64,000 bases of DNA from Betaproteobacteria bacterium (GTDB taxonomy: Bacteria > Pseudomonadota > Gammaproteobacteria > Burkholderiales > Thiobacillaceae). Made by a program: the position numbers and the translations under genes. Shown one piece after another: positions 13,179-22,708 of this stretch. The notes beneath the pieces were generated by a model. That model did not search any database and had not been told where the DNA came from. It worked only from the letters and a program-made list of their open reading frames with translations. Position 1 is the stretch's first letter, and each line of letters starts with the position of its first letter. The stretch lies in contig JACRNB010000007.1 in the NCBI GenBank assembly GCA_016219425.1, positions 186,001 through 250,000 of the forward strand. Direction: 5' to 3'.

Positions 13179-13664
13179 ATGAAACGCCTCGCCGTGTTGC
13201 TCGCCTGCCTCCCCCTTTCCGCCCTGGCCTTTGAAGTGGCCGAATTCAAGTCCGGCATGGCCCAGAACGAGGTGCGCCAGTTGCTCTCCGCCAACTGGAA
13301 TTTCGATAAGGTGGTGGAACCCTCCGACGACGTGATCCTGGCCTTCGACCTGGACCCGGCCATCGCCCGGCGTTATCAGTTCCGCTTCTGCAAGGGCAAG
13401 CTGGTGGGCTTCGAGCAGGATGTACGGCCCTCGCTCAAGTCCCTCATCATCGCCACCAAGAACAACAACGAGCAGCACGGCCAGCCGGTGCGGGTGTATT
13501 CCAACACCCATGTGGTCAGCAACGGGGAGAAGGCGGTGTACGCCCTGTTCTGGCGTCAACAGGCCGACTTCATCGGCGTGAAATACACCGTGCTGCCGAA
13601 CGCGGAATCCATGAGCCTGTCGTTCGACACCCAGAACCTCTGCTACACCTCGCCCAGGATGTGA
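13179..13664 (+). CDS. Predicted periplasmic protein, family not recognised
   Basis: A 161-residue protein with a clear signal peptide (MKRLAVLLACLPLSALA, cleavage likely before FEV). The mature part starts EVAEFKSGMAQNEVRQLL, which resembles the opening of small SmpA/BamE-like 'GM...EV' lipoprotein folds, but there is no lipobox cysteine. Two cysteines (FRFCKGK and QNLCYTS) could form a disulfide. It begins 51 bases after the chemoreceptor stop and may be co-transcribed. Its TGA stop lies in the first unit of the downstream tandem repeat. No function assigned. Confidence 0.65.
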   Translation: MKRLAVLLACLPLSALAFEVAEFKSGMAQNEVRQLLSANWNFDKVVEPSDDVILAFDLDPAIARRYQFRFCKGKLVGFEQDVRPSLKSLIIATKNNNEQHGQPVRVYSNTHVVSNGEKAVYALFWRQQADFIGVKYTVLPNAESMSLSFDTQNLCYTSPRM

Positions 13665-13966
13665 CACGGCATCGCCCGGCAAAGCCGGGCTCCTACAGGG
13701 GGATGCGATGGCTGATGTGACACGGCATCGCCCGGCAAAGCCGGGCTCCTACAGGGGGATGCGATGGCTGATGTGACACGGCATCGCCCGGCAAAGCCGG
13801 GCTCCTACAAGGGGGATGCGATGGCTGATGTGACACGGCATCGCCCGGCAAAGCCGGGCTCCTACAGGGGGATGCGACGGCTGACGTGACACGGCATCGC
13901 CCGGCAAAGCCGGGCTCCTACAGGGGGATGCGATGGCTGTAGGAGCCCGGCTTTGCCGGGCGATCA
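13661..13966. repeat. Five tandem 56-base REP units plus one inverted copy
   Basis: Units start at 13661, 13717, 13773, 13830 and 13886 and are 56 or 57 bases long. Each carries the palindrome GCCCGGCAAAGCCGGGC followed by TCCTACA. An inverted single copy follows at 13938-13966. The 318-base gap between the upstream gene and the succinyltransferase holds nothing else. Units differ by only one to three bases, implying recent expansion. Confidence 0.9.
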
Positions 13967-13982
13967 ACGTTGGCGACCCCGC

Positions 13983-15113
<1,131 letters not shown>

Positions 15114-15259
15114 GTCTCCACCTCTTTTGTGCGTTGCAGTATCGGCATTATTGGGCAGGCGACGGGGAAAGCAAACAGGCTTTCAACCTAAGTTCAACAA
15201 GGCTTACAGATTTATGACCGGGGGCCGATAAGCCCTCATAGCCACCCCGCGCAACGCAC

Positions 15260-16309
15260 ATGGAAACCCTGTTCCTGTTGACTGTCCTGGCCGTGGTGAT
15301 CGTCCTGGTGTTCGACTACACCAACGGTTTCCACGATGCGGCCAACATCATCGCCACGGTCATCGCCTCGCGCGCCATGCTGCCCATGCAGGCGGTGATC
15401 ATCGTCGGCGTATTCGAGTTTCTGGGGCCGTTGCTGGGCGGTACGGCGGTGGCCAACACCATCGGCAAGTTCATCGACCTGTCGGACCTGGAGGCGGTGC
15501 AGTCCCTCACCATCCTGGTCAGCGGTCTGGGCGGGGCCATCCTCTGGAACCTCTACACCTGGGCGCGGGGCATCCCTTCCTCCTCCTCCCACGCCCTGGT
15601 GGGCGGCCTCATCGGCGCCATCCTGCTGGCGGTGGACGCCAGCCATGTGGCATGGGGCTTCAGCGAGTTGTTCCAGCATGGGCGCGTGACCGGGGTGATG
15701 AAGGTCTTGCTGGCCTTGATCCTCTCGCCCGTGATCGGCTTCGGGGCGGGCTTCCTTTTGCATCGCTTCCTCCGTCTGGCCTTCCGCGCCGCCTCGCCCC
15801 GCATCAACAAGCGCCTGCGCTGGGGCCAGTACCTCACGGCAGCCGGGCTGGCGTTCTCGCACGGCGCCAACGATGCGCAAAAGAGCATGGGCATCCTGAC
15901 CCTGATCCTGCTTCTGGGCGGTCAGATCAAGACCTTCGAGGTGCCCTTCTGGGTCATGCTGGCCTGCGCCACTTCCCTCACCCTGGGCATCATGTCGGGG
16001 GGATGGCGCATCGTGCGCACACTCGGGTTCGCCATCTACAAGGTGCGTCCCATGCATGCGCTCGACTCCCAGCTGACTTCCGCCGGGGTGATCCTCACCG
16101 CGTCCATGCTGGGCGCGCCGGTCTCCACCACCCATGTGGTGGCCAGTTCCATCATGGGCATCGGCGCTTCCGAGAGGCCCAAGGCGGTGCGCTGGGGCAA
16201 GGCCGGCGACATCGTCACCACCTGGCTCATCACCATCCCGGCTTCCGCCTTTGTCGGGGCCGTCATCTATGCCTTGGTACAGGCCTTACTTCGCAGGGGA
16301 CAGCTATGA
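15260..16309 (+). CDS. PiT-family low-affinity phosphate transporter
   Basis: A 349-residue membrane protein of the inorganic phosphate transporter family. The paired signature segments are FDYTNGFHDAANIIATVIAS near the N terminus and FSHGANDAQKSMGILTLIL in the second half, each holding the conserved GxNDxxx/GFHDAAN substrate-site pattern. About ten membrane spans can be drawn. The start ATG at 15260 opens with a membrane helix. Its stop overlaps the next gene's ATG as ATGA, the usual pit/DUF47 coupling. Confidence 0.92.
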   Translation: METLFLLTVLAVVIVLVFDYTNGFHDAANIIATVIASRAMLPMQAVIIVGVFEFLGPLLGGTAVANTIGKFIDLSDLEAVQSLTILVSGLGGAILWNLYTWARGIPSSSSHALVGGLIGAILLAVDASHVAWGFSELFQHGRVTGVMKVLLALILSPVIGFGAGFLLHRFLRLAFRAASPRINKRLRWGQYLTAAGLAFSHGANDAQKSMGILTLILLLGGQIKTFEVPFWVMLACATSLTLGIMSGGWRIVRTLGFAIYKVRPMHALDSQLTSAGVILTASMLGAPVSTTHVVASSIMGIGASERPKAVRWGKAGDIVTTWLITIPASAFVGAVIYALVQALLRRGQL

Positions 16310-16947
16310 GCGAACGCTCTCAATCCGTCGTCTATCGCATGCTTGACCACATCTTTCCCAAAGCGCCGGATTTCTTCCGCCTGCTGCATGAACAGGCCTT
16401 GCAGGTCACTCATACCGTCAACCTGCTGGTGGACTTCATGGGCACGGGCGACGCCGAGATCGGCAGACAGATCAAGCGGGACGAGCATGAGGCGGACAAC
16501 GTCAAGATCCAGAACATCCATACCTTGAACGAGGCCTTCTCCACCCAGATGGATCGGGAGGACATCTACCGCGCCATCATGGATCTGGACGAGATCGTGA
16601 ATAACTGCAAGGACTGCGTGAACGAGATGGACGCCCTGAACATCAGCCCGGATCGCTACACCTACGAGATGGCGGCGGCGCTACGCGATGGCTGCCAGTC
16701 CTTGAGCGCCGGTTTCACTCAATTGGGCACGCTGCCCTCCGAGGCGGCGGTCCTGGCCGACAGCGCCCGCAAATCCAGCCGCAAGGTGGAAAAACTCTAC
16801 CGCAAGGCCCTGGCGGAGCTGTTTCAGGGCGACGATTTCCTCAACATGCTGAAACGGCGCGAGATGTACCAGCACCTGGACCGCGCCGCCGAACGCATGG
16901 CGCATTGCGCCAATACGCTGCATGACATCGTGGTGAAAATCAGCTGA
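16306..16947 (+). CDS. DUF47 family (PhoU-like) protein, Pit accessory
   Basis: A 213-residue all-helical cytoplasmic protein of the DUF47/PhoU-like family, normally encoded directly downstream of a PiT transporter and thought to regulate it. It opens MSERSQSVVYRMLDHIFPKA; characteristic acidic metal-binding motifs are KRDEHEADNVK (residues about 55-65) and a second E/D-rich helix with DLDEIVNNCKD. Translational coupling to the transporter is shown by the four-base overlap. Confidence 0.88.
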   Translation: MSERSQSVVYRMLDHIFPKAPDFFRLLHEQALQVTHTVNLLVDFMGTGDAEIGRQIKRDEHEADNVKIQNIHTLNEAFSTQMDREDIYRAIMDLDEIVNNCKDCVNEMDALNISPDRYTYEMAAALRDGCQSLSAGFTQLGTLPSEAAVLADSARKSSRKVEKLYRKALAELFQGDDFLNMLKRREMYQHLDRAAERMAHCANTLHDIVVKIS

Positions 16948-16961
16948 AACCCCGCATGCCC

Positions 16962-17104
16962 CGTAGGTGCGAATTCATTCGCACATTCAACCGCGTAGGA
17001 GGGCGACGGGGTGTGCGAATGAATTCGCACCTACTTGCGGGGTTGCGGCTACGGGTTCAGGTGCAGTGCCGGAACGGGGTGTGCGAATGAATTCGCACCT
17101 ACGG
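16962..17104. repeat. R3 'GAATTC' palindromic repeats
   Basis: Three copies of the motif GTAGGTGCGAATTCATTCGC in alternating orientation. The same family occurs at 28443-28590, 49558-49613 and 57184-57244. It lies between convergent genes and ends exactly at the dnaJ stop, so it might serve as a shared transcript end. Confidence 0.85.
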
Positions 17105-18226
17105 CTACGGCCCGAAGAACTCTTTCACCTTGTCCATGAACGACTTGGCGCGCGGGTTGTGTTTGCCTTCGTGGCCCGTGCAGCAGGTCTCGAACTCGCG
17201 CAGCAGTTCCTTCTGGCGCTCGGTCAGGTTCACCGGGGTTTCCAGCACGATATGCGCCATCAGGTCGCCCGGGTGCTGGCTGCGCACGCCCTTGACGCCC
17301 TTGCCGCGCAGGCGGAACACCTTGCCGGTCTGGGTCTCGGCGGGGATCTTGAGGCTGGCGGAACCGTCCAGTGTGGGGATCTCGATCACGCCGCCCAACG
17401 CCGCGATGGTGATGGAGACGGGCAGTTCGCAATGCAGGTCGTCGTGATCCCGCTGGAACACGGCATGGGGCTTCAGGTGTATCTGCACATACAGGTCGCC
17501 GGGCGGCCCGCCGTTGATGCCGGCCTCGCCCTCGCCCGAGAGGCGGATGCGATCCCCCTCGTCCACGCCGGAAGGAATCCGCACCGACAGGGTCTTGTGC
17601 TTTTTGACCCGACCTTCGCCGTGGCAATGGCCGCAGGGGTCGGCAATGACCTTGCCGCTGCCATGACAGCGCGGGCAGGCCTGCTGGATGGAGAAAAACC
17701 CTTGCTGCATGCGCACCTGGCCATGGCCGCCGCAGGTGGAACAGGTCACCGGCTGGGTGCCCGGCTTGGCGCCGCTGCCGTGGCAGTGCTCGCATTCGGT
17801 CAGCACCGGCACGCGAATCTTGGTCTCGGTGCCGCGCGCCGCCTCTTCCAGGCTGACTTCCAGGTTGTAGCGCAGGTCGGCGCCGCGATAGACGTTGGAG
17901 CGTCCGCCCCGCCCTCCCCCGCCGCCGCCGCCGAAGATGTCGCCAAAGATGTCGGAGAAGGCATCGGAGAAATCCCGATGTCCGCCGCCGCCCATTGAGG
18001 GGTCCACCCCGGCGTGGCCGTACTGGTCGTAAGCGGCGCGCTTGTTGCCGTCGGAAAGAACCTCGTAGGCCTCCTTGGCCTCCTTGAATTTCTCTTCCGA
18101 GGCCTTGTCGCCCTGGTTGCGGTCAGGGTGGTGCTTCATGGCCAACTTTTTGAAGGCCTTCTTGATCTCATCTTCGGTGGCGCTCTTGGCGAGACCGAGG
18201 ACTTCGTAGTAGTCGCGTTTGGACAT
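17105..18226 (-). CDS. dnaJ: Chaperone protein DnaJ
   Basis: A 373-residue class A J-protein that stimulates DnaK ATPase and delivers unfolded clients. The J domain (residues 1-70) has the HPD motif in [11 protein letters not shown] Gly/Phe-rich linker with a poly-Gly run follows, then four zinc-finger motifs: [24 protein letters not shown] and CGHCHGEG. The C-terminal substrate-binding domain is complete. [12 protein letters not shown] marks the start at 18226. dnaK and grpE are not next to it. It is divergent from the nif promoter at 18359-18484. Confidence 0.96.
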   Translation of the reverse strand: MSKRDYYEVLGLAKSATEDEIKKAFKKLAMKHHPDRNQGDKASEEKFKEAKEAYEVLSDGNKRAAYDQYGHAGVDPSMGGGGHRDFSDAFSDIFGDIFGGGGGGGRGGRSNVYRGADLRYNLEVSLEEAARGTETKIRVPVLTECEHCHGSGAKPGTQPVTCSTCGGHGQVRMQQGFFSIQQACPRCHGSGKVIADPCGHCHGEGRVKKHKTLSVRIPSGVDEGDRIRLSGEGEAGINGGPPGDLYVQIHLKPHAVFQRDHDDLHCELPVSITIAALGGVIEIPTLDGSASLKIPAETQTGKVFRLRGKGVKGVRSQHPGDLMAHIVLETPVNLTERQKELLREFETCCTGHEGKHNPRAKSFMDKVKEFFGP

Positions 18227-18358
18227 GGCAGCGGGTTGGCTAGGAACTGGCGGGCATATGAGGCCGCCCACCTTGTTATCAAGAGGGAGAAGCGAGGGCG
18301 AAACCGGACATCGTGGCGCTTTGCGGCGACGCCGCCGGAATCCGCCCCCATCCAACCA

Positions 18359-18374
18359 TGTAGCGAATGCGACA
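18359..18374 (+). promoter_or_regulatory. NifA upstream activator site (TGT-N10-ACA)
   Basis: A perfect TGT-AGCGAATGCG-ACA lies about 95 bases before the sigma54 -24 element of the iscA-nifU-nifS operon, within the range normal for NifA enhancers. The 302-base gap between dnaJ and iscA holds this site and the promoter. Confidence 0.75.
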
Positions 18375-18468
18375 AGGGCCTGCCGGGGTGGGACTCCAAA
18401 CACCTGAGTTAGCCGCCTGCATACTGAATTTCCCTTGTGTATCAGTGGCTTGCACACGCAGAAACGGC

Positions 18469-18484
18469 TGGCACAGGGCTTGCG
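18469..18484 (+). promoter_or_regulatory. Sigma54 promoter of iscA-nifU-nifS
   Basis: TGGCACAGGGCTTGCG: the -24 GG (18470-18471) and -12 GC (18482-18483) have the obligatory 12-base offset and near-consensus flanks. Transcription would start near 18495, ahead of the iscA ribosome-binding site CAGGAGAG. Confidence 0.88.
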
Positions 18485-18528
18485 AAAGACTCTCCATCGC
18501 CACCCGGCGCCCACTTCAGGAGAGCACC

Positions 18529-18852
18529 ATGATCACGCTGACCCCCCCCGCCGTTTCCGCCATCGCCAACTTCATCAAGGGCAACGCCACTCCGGTGGCG
18601 GGGCTGCGCATCGCCATCTCCGGCGGCGGCTGTTCCGGCTTTCAGTACGGCATGAAGCTGGAAGAGGCCAAGGCGGAAGACGATGTGGTGCTGGAGGTCA
18701 GCGGCGTCACCCTGTTGGTGGACCCCTTCTCCGCCCCCCTGCTCACCGGCGTCACGGTGGACTTCGTGGACAGCCTGAACGGTTCCGGCTTCAAGTTCGT
18801 GAACCCCAACGCCAGCAGCAGTTGCGCCTGCGGTTCTTCCTTCTCGGCTTGA
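18529..18852 (+). CDS. Nif-associated IscA/HesB-type iron-sulfur assembly protein
   Basis: A 107-residue A-type carrier that accepts and passes on Fe-S clusters or iron. The three conserved cysteines are present: [11 protein letters not shown] and the C-terminal [11 protein letters not shown]. It opens [18 protein letters not shown], as in IscA-nif proteins. It is the first gene after the sigma54 promoter and is followed 10 bases later by nifU, so it is probably a nitrogenase-dedicated copy rather than the housekeeping one. Confidence 0.9.
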   Translation: MITLTPPAVSAIANFIKGNATPVAGLRIAISGGGCSGFQYGMKLEEAKAEDDVVLEVSGVTLLVDPFSAPLLTGVTVDFVDSLNGSGFKFVNPNASSSCACGSSFSA

Positions 18853-18862
18853 GGAGCGCGCC

Positions 18863-19756
18863 ATGTGGGACTACTCGGACAAGGTCAAGGAACACTTCTT
18901 CAGCCCGCGCAACTCGGGGGCCATGGAAGACGCCAACGCGGTGGGCGACGTGGGCTCCATCAACTGCGGCGACGCCCTGCGCCTGATGCTCAAGGTGGAC
19001 CCGGACACGGAAACCATCCAGGACGCCCGCTTCCAGACCTTCGGCTGCGGCTCCGCCATTGCGTCTTCCTCCGCCCTCACCGAGATCATTAAGGGCATGA
19101 AGCTGGATGACGCCCTCAAGGTGAGCAACCAGGACATCGCCGACTATCTCGACGGCCTGCCGCCGGAAAAGATGCACTGCTCGGTGATGGGGCGCGAGGC
19201 GCTGCAAGCCGCCATCGCCAACTATCGCGGCGAGGAGTGGAAGGATGACCACGAGGAAGGCGCGCTGATCTGCAAGTGCTTCGCCATCGACGCGGTGCTG
19301 ATCGAAGACACGGTGCGGGCCAACAACCTGTCCACCGTGGAGGACGTGATCCACTACACCAAGGCCGGCGGCGGCTGTTCCTCCTGCCACGAGGGCATCG
19401 AGGAGATCCTCACCAAGGTGCTGGCGGAGAAGGGCGAGACCTTCAGCCCCCATACCGTGGAGATCAAGGAAGAGGCCAAGCCCGCCAAGCTCACCAATCT
19501 GCAACGCATCAAGCGCATCGAAATGGTGCTGGAGTCGGTGCGGCCCCAGTTGCAGCGCGACCACGGCGATATCGAGCTGGTGGATGTGGACGGCAAGACC
19601 ATCTACGTCAACATGACCGGCGCCTGCGCCGGCTGCCAGATGGAGGCGCTGACCCTGCAAGGCATCCAGCAGAAGCTGATGGAAGACCTGGGCGAGTTCG
19701 TGAAGATCGTCCCCAGCCGGGCCGGCTCCCTCTCCCGCGCGGTGTGCCACCCCTGA
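18863..19756 (+). CDS. nifU: Nitrogenase Fe-S cluster scaffold NifU (modular)
   Basis: A 297-residue three-domain scaffold on which clusters for nitrogenase are built from sulfur delivered by NifS. The N-terminal IscU-like domain has its three cysteines in CGDALRL, TFGCGSA and MHCSVM. The central [2Fe-2S] domain has ICKCFAID and [10 protein letters not shown]. The C-terminal Nfu-type domain has the CxxC in [15 protein letters not shown]. All expected ligands are present. The operon order iscA-nifU-nifS matches other proteobacterial nif clusters. Confidence 0.97.
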   Translation: MWDYSDKVKEHFFSPRNSGAMEDANAVGDVGSINCGDALRLMLKVDPDTETIQDARFQTFGCGSAIASSSALTEIIKGMKLDDALKVSNQDIADYLDGLPPEKMHCSVMGREALQAAIANYRGEEWKDDHEEGALICKCFAIDAVLIEDTVRANNLSTVEDVIHYTKAGGGCSSCHEGIEEILTKVLAEKGETFSPHTVEIKEEAKPAKLTNLQRIKRIEMVLESVRPQLQRDHGDIELVDVDGKTIYVNMTGACAGCQMEALTLQGIQQKLMEDLGEFVKIVPSRAGSLSRAVCHP

Positions 19757-19761
19757 TCCCT

Positions 19762-19879
19762 GCTCCCCTCCCCCCTCGGGGGAGGGGCTGGGGGTGAGGG
19801 AGCAACACCTGCCCTGCCCTCAACGCCTAATTCACCGTCGCTCCCTCACCCCAGCCCTCCCCCGGCGGGGGAGGGAGCC
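19762..19879. repeat. R1 palindromic repeat between nifU and nifS
   Basis: Two inverted arms ('GCTCCCCTCCCCCCTCGGGG' and 'CTCCCTCACCCCAGCCCTCC') with an approximately 45-base centre. It nearly fills the nifU-nifS gap and stops just before the nifS ribosome-binding site CAGGAG. Confidence 0.88.
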
Positions 19880-19895
19880 TAACCAGGAGCCCTTC

Positions 19896-21104
19896 ATGGA
19901 CGCCATCTACCTCGACAACAACGCCACCACCCGGGTCGATGACGCCGTGGTGGCGGCCATGCTGCCCTTCTTCACCGAGCAGTTCGGCAACCCTTCCTCC
20001 ATGCACAGCTTCGGCAACAAGGTGGGTCTGGCCATCAAGAAGGCCCGGATGCAGGTGCAGGAGCTGCTGGGGGCGGAGCACGAATCCGAGATCATCTTCA
20101 CCTCCTGCGGCACGGAATCCGACTCCACCGCCCTGCTCTCCGCCATCAAGGCCAACCCGGAGCGCAAGGAGATCATCACCACCAGCATCGAGCACCCGGC
20201 CATCCTCAACCTGTGCACCCACCTGGAGAAGGAGGGCTACAAGGTCCACTACCTGAAGGTGGATGAACGGGGCCGCCTGGATCTGGCGGAATACGCCCGC
20301 GTGCTGTCCGACAAGGTGGCCATCGTTTCCGTCATGTGGGCCAACAACGAGACCGGCACGCTGTTCCCGGTGGAAGAGATGGCGCAGATGGCCCATGCCG
20401 CCGGGGTGCTGTTTCACACCGACGCGGTGCAGGCCGTGGGCAAGGTTCCCATCGACCTCAAGAACACCGCCATCGACCTGCTTTCGCTCTCGGGCCACAA
20501 GTTGCACGCCCCCAAGGGCATCGGCGTGCTCTACCTGAAACGGGGGGTGCGCTTCCGTCCCCTGCTGCGGGGCGGCCACCAGGAGCGGGGCCGCCGCGCC
20601 GGCACGGAGAACACCGCCTCCATCGTCGCCCTGGGGATGGCCTGCGAGCAGGCCATGCAGCACATGCACTTTGAAAACACCGAGGTGAAGCGCCTGCGCG
20701 ACCGGCTGGAGGCCGGCATTCTGGCCAAGGTGCCGCGCGCCTTTCCCACCGGCGACGTCACCAACCGCCTGCCCAACACCAGCAACATCGCCTTCGAGTT
20801 CATCGAGGGCGAGGCCATCCTGCTGCTCTTGAACAAGTTCGGCATCGCTGCGTCTTCAGGGTCCGCCTGCACCTCCGGCAGCCTGGAGCCCAGCCACGTC
20901 ATGCGCGCCATGGGCATTCCCTACACCGCCGCCCACGGCACCACGCGCTTCTCGTTGTCGCGCTACACCACCGAGGCGGAAGTGGATCGGGTCATCACCG
21001 TGGTCCCCGAGATCGTCGCCCAGTTGCGCCGGCTCTCGCCCTACTGGGGCGAGACGGGGCCGGCCACGGAACCGGAAAAGGCCTTCGCGCCGGTGTACGC
21101 CTGA
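19896..21104 (+). CDS. nifS: Cysteine desulfurase NifS
   Basis: A 402-residue PLP enzyme that takes sulfur from cysteine and hands it to NifU. It opens MDAIYLDNNATTRVDD. The PLP lysine is in LSGHKLHAPKGIGVLY and the catalytic cysteine is in ASSGSACTSGSLEPSH, the short-loop arrangement of NifS/IscS type I enzymes. The ATG at 19896 follows CAGGAGCC. A strong terminator after the stop ends the operon. Confidence 0.96.
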   Translation: MDAIYLDNNATTRVDDAVVAAMLPFFTEQFGNPSSMHSFGNKVGLAIKKARMQVQELLGAEHESEIIFTSCGTESDSTALLSAIKANPERKEIITTSIEHPAILNLCTHLEKEGYKVHYLKVDERGRLDLAEYARVLSDKVAIVSVMWANNETGTLFPVEEMAQMAHAAGVLFHTDAVQAVGKVPIDLKNTAIDLLSLSGHKLHAPKGIGVLYLKRGVRFRPLLRGGHQERGRRAGTENTASIVALGMACEQAMQHMHFENTEVKRLRDRLEAGILAKVPRAFPTGDVTNRLPNTSNIAFEFIEGEAILLLLNKFGIAASSGSACTSGSLEPSHVMRAMGIPYTAAHGTTRFSLSRYTTEAEVDRVITVVPEIVAQLRRLSPYWGETGPATEPEKAFAPVYA

Positions 21105-21147
21105 GTTCTCCCCCCACCTGGATCGCCATGGTTCGGGTGTTTTTGCT

Positions 21148-21177
21148 CCGCCCCCGGCAATGGGGGCGGCCTTTTTT
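21148..21177 (+). terminator. Rho-independent terminator after nifS
   Basis: Hairpin CCGCCCCC-GGCAAT-GGGGGCGG followed by a six-T run. It ends the iscA-nifU-nifS transcript. Confidence 0.88.
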
Positions 21178-21218
21178 GCACCTCTTTTGTGCTTCGCACA
21201 AATCCCGCATACCCCTCT

Positions 21219-21224
21219 TATAAT
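21219..21224 (+). promoter_or_regulatory. Possible -10 box for the antiporter gene
   Basis: A perfect TATAAT 27 bases before the start codon. A convincing -35 box is not visible, so the promoter is tentative, but a separate promoter is needed because a terminator precedes it. Confidence 0.4.
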
Positions 21225-21251
21225 TTCCCGCATCGCAACATGGAGTACGCC

Positions 21252-22487
21252 ATGGAACCCGCCGCCAACGTCGATCTCGCCAAACACATCCTGCTGGTCT
21301 TCGGCATCATCCTCGCCACCGGCGCCTTTGCCGGCCTGCTCGCGCAGAAGCTCAAGGTGCCGGACGTGGTGGTCTTCCTCCTCGCCGGCATGTTGATGGG
21401 GCCGGGGGTTTCCGGTCTGGTGGACATCCCCGCCGATTCCATGATCAACCAGTTGATCCTGATCTTCGGCTCCTGCTACATCCTGTTCGACGGCGGCGCG
21501 ACCCTGAAGCTCAAGGTACTGAAAGAGGTGTGGATCACCATCGTGGTCATCGCCACCGTGGGCGTGGTCATCACCGGGGCCATCACCGGCCTGGCCGCCT
21601 ACTATGTGCTGGGCATCCCCGTCATGGTGGCGCTGCTGATGGGCGCGGTGCTGGCCTCCACCGACCCCGCCACCCTGGTCCCCGTGTTCCGGCAGGTGAA
21701 GATCCGGGATCGCGTGGCCCAGACCGTGATGAGCGAGTCCGCCTTCAACGACGCCATGGGCGCCATCCTCACCTTCGTGGTGCTGGGCATCGCCATGGGC
21801 ACGAGCGAGTTCTCCTTCGGCGGCACCCTCTCCAAGCTGCTGTGGGAATCAGGCCTGGGCATCCTCGCCGGCGGCGTGCTGGGCTGGCTGGCCGCCTTCC
21901 TGATCGCGCACGAGAAGTTCAACTTCCTCGCCGAATACGCGCCGGTGGTGACCCTGATGGCGGTGATGGGCGCCTACATGAGCGCTGACGGCCTGCACGC
22001 CAGCGGCTTCATGGCGGTGTTCGTGTTTGGCATCGTGCTGGGCAACAAGGAGATGTTCGGCTTCGAGATGAAAGACCACGAGGCGGAAAAGCTGGAGGAA
22101 TACGTCATGACCACGGCGCTGATCATGCGCATGTTCATCTTCATCCTCCTGGGCGCTCAGGTGAACTTCGAACTGATGAACCAATATCTGGTGGGCGGCG
22201 TGATCGTCGTGGTGATCTTCATGCTGGTGGCGCGTCCCGCCACCGTGTTCCTGTGCGCCGGCCCCGACCGCCGCGCCAAGTGGAGCATGAAGGAACTGCT
22301 GTTCATGTGCTGGACGCGGGAAACCGGCGTCATCCCCGGCGCCCTGGCGGGCATGCTGCTGGGCATGAAGGCCCCGGGCGCGGAGATCATCGCCTCCGTC
22401 ACCTTCATCGCCATCCTCATGACCATCCTGATCCAGGCCACCACCACCAAGTGGCTGGCAGGCAAGCTGGGGCTGCTGGAGGAGTAA
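21252..22487 (+). CDS. Cation:proton antiporter (CPA family)
   Basis: A 411-residue inner-membrane protein with about 12 spans. Signature segments are VVFLLAGMLMGPGVSGLVD, FDGGATLKLKVLKEV, GAVLASTDPATLVPVFRQVK (the CPA1-type acidic ion site) and SESAFNDAMGAILTFVVLG. These resemble NhaP/CPA1-type Na+(K+)/H+ exchangers. Of two nearby ATGs, 21252 has a GGAG six bases upstream. It is bracketed by terminators, so it is an independent unit lying between two nif operons. A link to nitrogen fixation is not shown. Confidence 0.85.
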   Translation: MEPAANVDLAKHILLVFGIILATGAFAGLLAQKLKVPDVVVFLLAGMLMGPGVSGLVDIPADSMINQLILIFGSCYILFDGGATLKLKVLKEVWITIVVIATVGVVITGAITGLAAYYVLGIPVMVALLMGAVLASTDPATLVPVFRQVKIRDRVAQTVMSESAFNDAMGAILTFVVLGIAMGTSEFSFGGTLSKLLWESGLGILAGGVLGWLAAFLIAHEKFNFLAEYAPVVTLMAVMGAYMSADGLHASGFMAVFVFGIVLGNKEMFGFEMKDHEAEKLEEYVMTTALIMRMFIFILLGAQVNFELMNQYLVGGVIVVVIFMLVARPATVFLCAGPDRRAKWSMKELLFMCWTRETGVIPGALAGMLLGMKAPGAEIIASVTFIAILMTILIQATTTKWLAGKLGLLEE

Positions 22488-22510
22488 TCCCCGCTCCACC
22501 GCACCTTACA

Positions 22511-22537
22511 AAGCCGGGCTCCACGCCCGGCTTTTTT
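22511..22537 (+). terminator. Rho-independent terminator after the antiporter gene
   Basis: Hairpin AAGCCGGGC-TCCAC-GCCCGGCTT running into a T stretch, 24 bases past the stop. Confidence 0.88.
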
Positions 22538-22549
22538 GTTTGCGGCCCT

Positions 22550-22565
22550 TGTCACCTTCGCCACA
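22550..22565 (+). promoter_or_regulatory. NifA upstream activator site 1 for nifB
   Basis: Perfect TGT-CACCTTCGCC-ACA. It lies 33 bases (about three helical turns) before a second perfect site. Confidence 0.75.
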
Positions 22566-22582
22566 AGCCCCCTGCCGCCGCC

Positions 22583-22598
22583 TGTCCCATTTGCGACA
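22583..22598 (+). promoter_or_regulatory. NifA upstream activator site 2 for nifB
   Basis: Perfect TGT-CCCATTTGCG-ACA, 78 bases before the -24 element. Two sites on the same helix face would favour cooperative NifA binding. Confidence 0.8.
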
Positions 22599-22659
22599 GC
22601 GTTCCCGAGCATCCACCGAGAATCCAAGTAAAAACAAATAGATAGGAATCAGCAACGGC

Positions 22660-22675
22660 AGGCACGGGCCTTGCA
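22660..22675 (+). promoter_or_regulatory. Sigma54 promoter of the nifB operon
   Basis: AGGCACGGGCCTTGCA with the -24 GG at 22661-22662 and the -12 GC at 22673-22674. Transcription would start near 22686, just ahead of the CCGGAGGAC ribosome-binding site. Confidence 0.88.
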
Positions 22676-22708
22676 CTAAGGGAATCGTCACCACCCGGAG
22701 GACGACCC

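Noticed and set aside
13661-13938. CRISPR array
   Set aside because: Units are almost fully identical over all 56 bases with no unique spacers, and no cas genes are present. It is a tandem REP array.
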